This document shows positions 63,851-64,000 of a DNA stretch of 64,000 nucleotides, piece by piece. The stretch lies in NCBI RefSeq assembly GCF_031326345.1, contig NZ_CP133671.1, positions 2,356,001 to 2,420,000 of the forward strand. The letters are read 5' to 3'. The stretch comes from Aureispira sp. CCB-E (GTDB lineage Bacteria; Bacteroidota; Bacteroidia; Chitinophagales; Saprospiraceae). Under the pieces are notes generated by a model that was given only the letters and a program-made list of their open reading frames with translations, was not told where the DNA came from and made no database searches. Numbering within the stretch: the stretch's first letter is position 1; every line of letters begins with the position of its first letter. Position numbers and translations under genes: made by a program.

Positions 63851-63858
63851 TAGTTTTG
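63851..63858 (+). promoter_or_regulatory. Bacteroidota -7 promoter element for the edge gene
   Basis: TAGTTTTG is an exact TAnnTTTG match, 37 bases before the ATG at 63896 and after the terminator at 63736, so the last gene has its own promoter. Confidence 0.5.
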
Positions 63859-63895
63859 TAGACATACATTATTAACCTACTAAACTTTAAAATCA

Positions 63896-64000
63896 ATGCA
63901 TCACTTTTTAAAATTTCTTAAAATCGTTGTTGGACTGCCTTTTTTTGCCGTGGTGGGCTTGTTGGGCTTTTTAGTCTTCCTTTTTATGAATCTGTTTTTT
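63896..64000 (+). CDS. Membrane protein, 3' end outside window
   Basis: Thirty-five codons are visible, from the ATG to the window edge without a stop. They encode a short basic start (MHHFLKFLKIV) and a hydrophobic helix (VVGLPFFAVVGLLGFLVFLF). The family cannot be told from this piece. Confidence 0.6.
   Translation, partial: MHHFLKFLKIVVGLPFFAVVGLLGFLVFLFMNLFF

Noticed and set aside
1-64000. CRISPR arrays, insertion sequences and integrase genes
   Set aside because: No regularly spaced repeats of CRISPR type, no transposase and no tyrosine or serine recombinase motifs were seen on either strand.

Overview
The window comes from an AT-rich Bacteroidota genome. The signs are promoter elements of the form TAnnTTTG, few Shine-Dalgarno sequences, a BT4734/VirE-type primase-helicase, and short gene-to-gene overlaps (ATGA). 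A member of the Saprospiria is my guess and no more. No rRNA, CRISPR array, transposase or integrase was seen. Most of the window is a defence island.

Bases 1-22171 form one rightward operon of seven genes, open at the left edge: a Upf1-like SF1 helicase, a phospholipase D-fold nuclease, a 1610-aa Eco57I-like methyltransferase, a small protein, a 1526-aa sacsin-like GHKL ATPase with a C-terminal DUF3883 nuclease-like domain, a 2105-aa DUF1998 helicase with a C-terminal nuclease-like domain, and a RelE-like/UvrD helicase fusion. Single parts resemble Mokosh, DISARM and Druantia components, but the whole set matches none of them as I know them.

Bases 22188-34320 hold a second rightward operon: two J-domain-like paralogues (one with a CFI-box C-terminus), a membrane-anchored coiled-coil protein, an Hsp70, a second Hsp70 with altered ATP-binding motifs, a protein that fuses a probable pseudokinase to a CDC48-type AAA+ ATPase, a TerB-like protein, and a frameshifted small membrane protein gene. 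This chaperone, pseudokinase and AAA+ cassette is my best candidate for an undescribed system. Its promoter carries a 23-bp operator that recurs at 41688, between a leftward WYL regulator gene and a rightward RecD-like helicase gene, at exactly the same distance from the -7 element. The WYL protein therefore probably controls at least two operons.

Bases 34384-43084 hold a reverse transcriptase, a HEPN-like protein and an HD-domain protein in one cassette; a leftward DarT-like ADP-ribosyltransferase with an unknown partner; an unknown 324-aa protein; the WYL regulator; and the RecD-like helicase.

Bases 43335-51873 look more like ordinary chromosome: an acyltransferase, a SWIM zinc-finger protein, a lysine-rich histone-H1-like protein, an unknown two-gene unit with a glycine-rich hydrophobic segment, and a leucine-rich-repeat lipoprotein. 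Bases 51980-57708 are a type I restriction-modification locus whose hsdS is broken by an in-frame TAA at codon 51.

From 58114 to the right edge lies part of a phage-like or integrative element: a leftward repressor with a palindromic operator over a divergent promoter, a compact tRNA-like structure, small early genes, a VirE-like primase-helicase, a membrane protein with a zinc ribbon and internal direct repeats, and an ASCH-like protein. A membrane protein gene begins at 63896 and runs off the edge.
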